NCBI RefSeq assembly: GCF_038002225.1
Contig: NZ_JBBOCA010000001.1
Span: forward strand, 6,138,001 to 6,202,000
Length of the DNA stretch: 64,000 nt
Source: Paenibacillus sp. FSL R7-0204
Lineage (GTDB): Bacteria; Bacillota; Bacilli; Paenibacillales; Paenibacillaceae
Direction of reading: 5' to 3'
Every line of letters begins with the position of its first letter. Positions within the stretch are counted from its first letter, which is position 1. Position numbers and translations under genes: made by a program. This document shows positions 60,773 through 64,000 of this stretch, piece by piece. Below the pieces are notes generated by a model. That model had not been told where the DNA came from. It did no database searches and saw nothing but the letters and a program-made list of their open reading frames with translations.

Positions 60773-61645
60773 TTATTGAACCGATGAGGTGGTGACGTCC
60801 GCCCCCAGCCACTGTGTGCTTATTTTGCCAAGTGTGCCGTCTGTCTTCAGCTCCTTGACCACTCCGTCAATGGCCTCCGACAGCTTCTGCGAAGGAGCAT
60901 CATCCTTGCGCAGCACATACAGAATATCAGCAGAGGACAGCTCGGGACCCACCGCCTGCAGCTTGCTCTGCGGGTCAATGATCGGCAATACGAAATCCGC
61001 AGCAAGGGTAGCATCCACCCGGCCCGAATCAATCTGGTTGACCGTATCATTGGCGGCACCGTTCTGATAGACAATTGAGATCGAATCCGCACCGTGCTCC
61101 TTGTTATAGTTCTCAAGAATTTGTGCTTGCGCGCTGGTGGCGCCGGTCAGTACCTTCTTCCCCTTCAGATCGTCCAGTGTCTGGATCGAGGTATTTCCTT
61201 TGGCTACAACGATGCGGTTTCTCCAGTGGGCATAAGCTTCCTTGTTAAAAGCGTACTTCTGCTCCCGCTCCGGGTTCTTCTCCATGACATGGGCCACCAG
61301 GTCAATCTTCTTCGTCTCCAGACTGAGCAGCAAATTGCTGAAGTCCATCGTCTGGAATTCGAACTCATATTCCGGCAGGCGCTTGTCAATCTCCTTCAGC
61401 AGTTCTACATCGAACCCGGTAAGCTTGCCGTTCTCATCGATGAAGCAGACATTGGGAAAAGCTGTCCCGGTACCGACCACGATCTTGGTCACCTTAGCCG
61501 GATCGGCGGCAGCAGCCGTGGAATCCGCACTATTCGGGGATGCTGCCTCCGCTACCTTGCCGCTATTTGCGCTGTTATTATTGCCGCAGCCTGCGATCAG
61601 CAGTGTTAGTACAAGTGTGGATGCGAACGAAATGGTCTTCTTCAT
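60773..61645 (-). CDS. tcyK: Substrate-binding lipoprotein of the cystine/S-compound importer
   Basis: 290 residues. A lipoprotein signal ends in LLIAGC with Cys20 as lipidation site, followed by a flexible Ala/Ser-rich linker. The mature protein is a family-3 solute-binding domain (GFDVELLKEIDKRL, TMDFSNLLLSLETKKIDL). It should capture the sulfur amino-acid compound outside the membrane. It is the first structural gene after the LysR gene, from which it is separated by a 122-bp regulatory gap. Confidence 0.9.
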   Translation of the reverse strand: MKKTISFASTLVLTLLIAGCGNNNSANSGKVAEAASPNSADSTAAAADPAKVTKIVVGTGTAFPNVCFIDENGKLTGFDVELLKEIDKRLPEYEFEFQTMDFSNLLLSLETKKIDLVAHVMEKNPEREQKYAFNKEAYAHWRNRIVVAKGNTSIQTLDDLKGKKVLTGATSAQAQILENYNKEHGADSISIVYQNGAANDTVNQIDSGRVDATLAADFVLPIIDPQSKLQAVGPELSSADILYVLRKDDAPSQKLSEAIDGVVKELKTDGTLGKISTQWLGADVTTSSVQ

Positions 61646-61767
61646 CTCTCAAACCCCTTTTCAATTTAGATAATCCCTATCTGTTTAGTGGTGATTATAT
61701 GCAATTAACTTTATCACTGCATGCTGCCATGCGCTAATAGAGTTTCTTAATATGGTTATACAAGAAG
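61646..61767 (-). promoter_or_regulatory. Promoter/operator gap of the sulfur operon
   Basis: On the minus strand a TATAAT about 50 bases ahead of the lipoprotein ATG has no good -35 box, as expected for an activator-dependent promoter. Upstream lies GCATGGCAGCATGC, and downstream the dyad GATAGGGATTATC (61669-61681). Variants of this last motif recur upstream of the LysR gene. Confidence 0.5.
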
Positions 61768-62655
61768 TCAATTCAGCTTGCTCAGGGTCCCCGTCCCCAG
61801 CTCCAGCAGGGTATCCAGGAATTCCGCGTTCTCACCATTCAGCGAGATCAGACTGGTCCGCAAGGAGATGCCTTCGGTCTCCGTGATATCCACCCTTATC
61901 AGCGTTCCCGCCTCTACCTCCTCCTGCACACTCAAGGCTGGAAGGAAGCAGATGCCTGCTTGCTTCAGCACCAGCTTCTTGGCTGTCTCCAGGTTATCCA
62001 CCTGATACACAATGCTTGGCGGCTGCTCCATACTCTGGAACACACGATGAAGGCGCAACCAGTCGAGCGATCCGCATTCGAAGAATACGAGGGTCTGCTC
62101 AGAAATCTCTTGAATGGAAGCACGGCCCTTATGGGCTAGCGGGTGACCGGCATACACATACAGTGAGATGGGGTCTTCACAGAAAGGAAACGACTGGATG
62201 GCCGGATTCACTACTTTGCGGATAAAAGCAAGATCGATCTCCCTCGCCTTCAGCTTCTCAATCAACACTTCGGTCGGAGCAGTCGTCAGCTTGATGCGGA
62301 TGTGGGGATATCGCTGCTTCAAATGCAGCAGCAGACGGGGCATCAGATAATTGGAGACCGATACGGTGCTGCCGATTCTCAGCTCGCCGGGGATTTGGCC
62401 TTTGGACTGGATCTGATGCCTGCCGTTCTGATAGACCTGCAGAATTTGCTGCGCATAGGGGAGGAACTGGCGACCTTTATCCGTCAGGTTAATCTGCTTG
62501 CCCAGCCGGTCGAATACCTTGCAGTCCAGTTCCCGTTCCAGCGACTGGATTCGGGCGGTCACTGTCGGCTGCGAGATATAGAGTACATCTGCCGCTTTGT
62601 TGAAGCTTCCGTAATGGTTAATGTAGACAAAAGCCTCAATGTTCTCGATATTCAA
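61768..62655 (-). CDS. LysR-family regulator of the sulfur operon (YtlI-like position)
   Basis: 295 residues: the N-terminal winged helix (NIEAFVYINHYGSFNKAADVLYISQPTVTARIQSLE) and a two-lobed effector domain starting near residue 92. In B. subtilis, YtlI of the same family activates the ytm operon. Here the gene lies directly upstream in the same direction. The start is a TTG behind GGGGGAC; an ATG four bases upstream is out of frame. Effector unknown. Confidence 0.9.
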   Translation of the reverse strand: MNIENIEAFVYINHYGSFNKAADVLYISQPTVTARIQSLERELDCKVFDRLGKQINLTDKGRQFLPYAQQILQVYQNGRHQIQSKGQIPGELRIGSTVSVSNYLMPRLLLHLKQRYPHIRIKLTTAPTEVLIEKLKAREIDLAFIRKVVNPAIQSFPFCEDPISLYVYAGHPLAHKGRASIQEISEQTLVFFECGSLDWLRLHRVFQSMEQPPSIVYQVDNLETAKKLVLKQAGICFLPALSVQEEVEAGTLIRVDITETEGISLRTSLISLNGENAEFLDTLLELGTGTLSKLN

Positions 62656-62901
62656 GCATAGTCCCCCTCTGCATCAATAATTATATTATTCCTATCGTTT
62701 AACAATGAATTTAATTAATCTTATGCACCGGCTATTTTTTTGTCAACTTAACTTATATTGAACAGCCGGAATAATCCTATTGATCACAATCACAGATAGA
62801 ACTTTTCTATGGTTTAATAGAAATCATTAAATTCCACTTATGTTCATCGGATTTATGTATTATAATAGCGGCACATCCCATTACCGGACAGGAGGCACCA
62901 G
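62656..62901. promoter_or_regulatory. Divergent control region between the LysR and GNAT genes
   Basis: An AT-rich 246-bp gap. It contains ATTATTCCTATC (62685-62696) and ATAATCCTAT (62771-62780), which resemble the ATAATCCCTATC in front of the transporter operon and may be sites for the LysR protein. The plus strand shows TTATGTTCATCGG... TATTATAAT before the GNAT gene, consistent with a -10 region. Confidence 0.4.
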
Positions 62902-63456
62902 ATGAATCACTCAGCAGAAATTGTAATCCGTGAAGCCGCAGCTTGTGACCGTGAAGCCATTGCCGGGGTCTTGCTCGAAGCTTACAGCGAATATGCAGCC
63001 GTGCTGCCCGAACCGTTCTGGGAGGAGTACCGTGACTCCATTCTCGGCTCCGTTCACGGCGAGGCACCCGTCTCCCGGATTGTAGCAGAGCTGGATGGAC
63101 AGATCGTGGGAAGCGTACTTCTGTTCACCTCCTCAGAAGCTGCTTACGGCAGACCGGAGCTGGACATCCATACGCCGATCATCCGTCTGCTGGCCGTATC
63201 ACCTGCGGTCCGGGGGCGTGGGGTGGCCAGACTTCTGATCCGCGAAGCGGCAGGAAGGGCCATTGCACTGGGGGCAGCCAGTCTGAATCTGCATACTTCG
63301 GATATGATGGCCTCTGCGATCAAGTTGTATGAGAGACTTGGGTTCAAGCGGGCTTATGAGACGGATCTGAAGAACGGGGATACTCTGGTCAAAGGCTATC
63401 GTCTGGAGCTGCAAGCACCAGCTGGTCTGCAGACGAAAAAAACCTCCACAGCCTGA
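62902..63456 (+). CDS. GNAT-family N-acetyltransferase
   Basis: 184 residues with the GNAT core: an N-terminal beta strand (IVIREAAACDREAIAGVL), then the acetyl-CoA-binding motif RLLAVSPAVRGRGVARLLI near residue 95 and a C-terminal LYERLGFKRAYE. In the B. subtilis ytm operon an acetyltransferase (YtmI) acts with the deacetylase. This divergent gene could play a comparable part, but GNATs are too varied to be sure. AGGAGG lies at the right distance from the ATG. Confidence 0.88.
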   Translation: MNHSAEIVIREAAACDREAIAGVLLEAYSEYAAVLPEPFWEEYRDSILGSVHGEAPVSRIVAELDGQIVGSVLLFTSSEAAYGRPELDIHTPIIRLLAVSPAVRGRGVARLLIREAAGRAIALGAASLNLHTSDMMASAIKLYERLGFKRAYETDLKNGDTLVKGYRLELQAPAGLQTKKTSTA

Positions 63457-63474
63457 GCGGGGAGTTTGGCGTCC

Positions 63475-63625
63475 GGCGGGCTGTGGGGGCCGTTACGGCG
63501 GGCCGTGAGGCCGTTCTGGCGGGCCGTTGGGGTCGTTGCGGCGGACGTTGGGGCCGTTACGGCGGGTGTCGGCGTCCGTTATGGCAGGCTGTGGGGGGCG
63601 TTGCGGCGGGCCGTGAGGCCGTTCT
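63475..63625. repeat. GC-rich minisatellite, seven units of 21-22 bp
   Basis: Seven head-to-tail units of the form GGCGGGCCGTGGGGCCGTTNC, alternating between 21 and 22 bases. Units start at 63475, 63497, 63518, 63540, 63561, 63583 and 63605. Two units (63497 and 63605) are identical. It starts 18 bp after the GNAT stop. Open frames through it encode only low-complexity Arg/Gly/Ala/Val peptides and have no ribosome binding site, so I do not call a gene. Confidence 0.9.
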
Positions 63626-64000
63626 GTCGAGACGCCCTACTGCTCCGCCTGGCCGGGATATTTTGCACAATCCTGCCCAAAGTACAACATTCCCCTCCTC
63701 ATTCCGGCCAGAGTCCAGCATTGTTGCATAAAAGGCAGGATTTCTCCACCTCCAGACGGTTTGGCGGCACAGTTCCTGTATTTCGTGCAACAATCCCTCT
63801 AACACCCAGGTATCTAAGAATCCAAGTTGCAATTAGTACAGCATTTTGCCTATATACGGCGAACTTAAGGACATATAAATTGAACTTGATTAAACTTGAG
63901 AATATACCGAAAGGGAAAAGCGATACAAGGCGAAATTTGGAAATGTAGCTGCGGTAGCTTCCTTCTGAGAACCCTTCCGCAAGAAAAATTTGCTACGAGA
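63626..64000. other. Unassigned sequence at right edge
   Basis: No convincing gene. A short open frame on the minus strand enters from the right edge and ends near 63889 (it contains SQKEATAATFP), which could be the tail of a gene outside the window or a dispersed intergenic repeat. I cannot choose between these from the window. Confidence 0.3.

Noticed and set aside
63475..63625. CRISPR array
   Set aside because: Units are contiguous and imperfect with no spacers, and no cas genes are present.
63466..63948. Open frame of 160 codons on the plus strand
   Set aside because: It runs through the minisatellite, gives a low-complexity Arg/Gly/Ala/Val peptide, and has no ribosome binding site.

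Overview
The window looks like part of a chromosome from a spore-forming Firmicute of the Paenibacillus type. Evidence: an intact sporulation sigma factor SigK gene, strong AGGAGG-type ribosome binding sites, frequent GTG/TTG starts, PspA/PspC, a ytm-type sulfur operon, and NRPS/PKS proteins of the Bacillus/Paenibacillus style. The genus is inferred from protein character; no rRNA or tRNA gene was seen.

Region 1 (1-37.4 kb, all on the minus strand, transcribed right to left) is a large hybrid NRPS / AT-less polyketide synthase operon. In transcription order it holds: a B12-type radical SAM protein; a three-module NRPS that starts and ends with half condensation domains; a discrete malonyl-type acyltransferase; a KS-carrier-C-A-T hybrid; two KS-DH-KR-ACP proteins; a C-A-T NRPS with a glycine-like pocket and a half-C tail; and a KS-KR-ACP protein ending in a BtrH/C39-like papain-fold domain in place of a thioesterase. 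Last come a 3-hydroxyacyl-ACP dehydrogenase and a methoxymalonyl-type ACP cut by the left edge. The assembly order predicts about five amino acids and four ketide extensions, including two dehydrated steps that could give a diene. Genes are tightly packed and often overlap. The last two genes suggest a glycerate-derived extender-unit pathway continuing beyond the window. I do not recognise the product.

Region 2 (37.4-40.2 kb) is an AT-rich scar between the cluster and sigK. It holds a probable promoter, a terminator, two degraded fragments of sigK, a transposase relic, a broken zeta-toxin-like fragment, and a free-standing BtrH/C39-like protein that lacks the cysteine seen in the PKS-fused domain.

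Region 3 (40.2-53.2 kb) is ordinary chromosome: sigK, a PP2C-like phosphatase, a secreted protein coupled to a MacAB/YknXYZ-like ABC exporter and a two-component system, a membrane protein, a CPBP protease, a YfbR-like HD hydrolase, PspC and PspA.

Region 4 (53.2-62.7 kb, minus strand) resembles the B. subtilis ytm/tcy operon for uptake and breakdown of S-modified cysteine compounds. It has a lipoprotein, two permeases, an ATPase, two flavin monooxygenases and an M20 amidohydrolase under a LysR regulator, with an amine-oxidase-like flavoprotein and a DinB-like protein added. The right end holds a GNAT acetyltransferase and a GC-rich 21-22 bp minisatellite.
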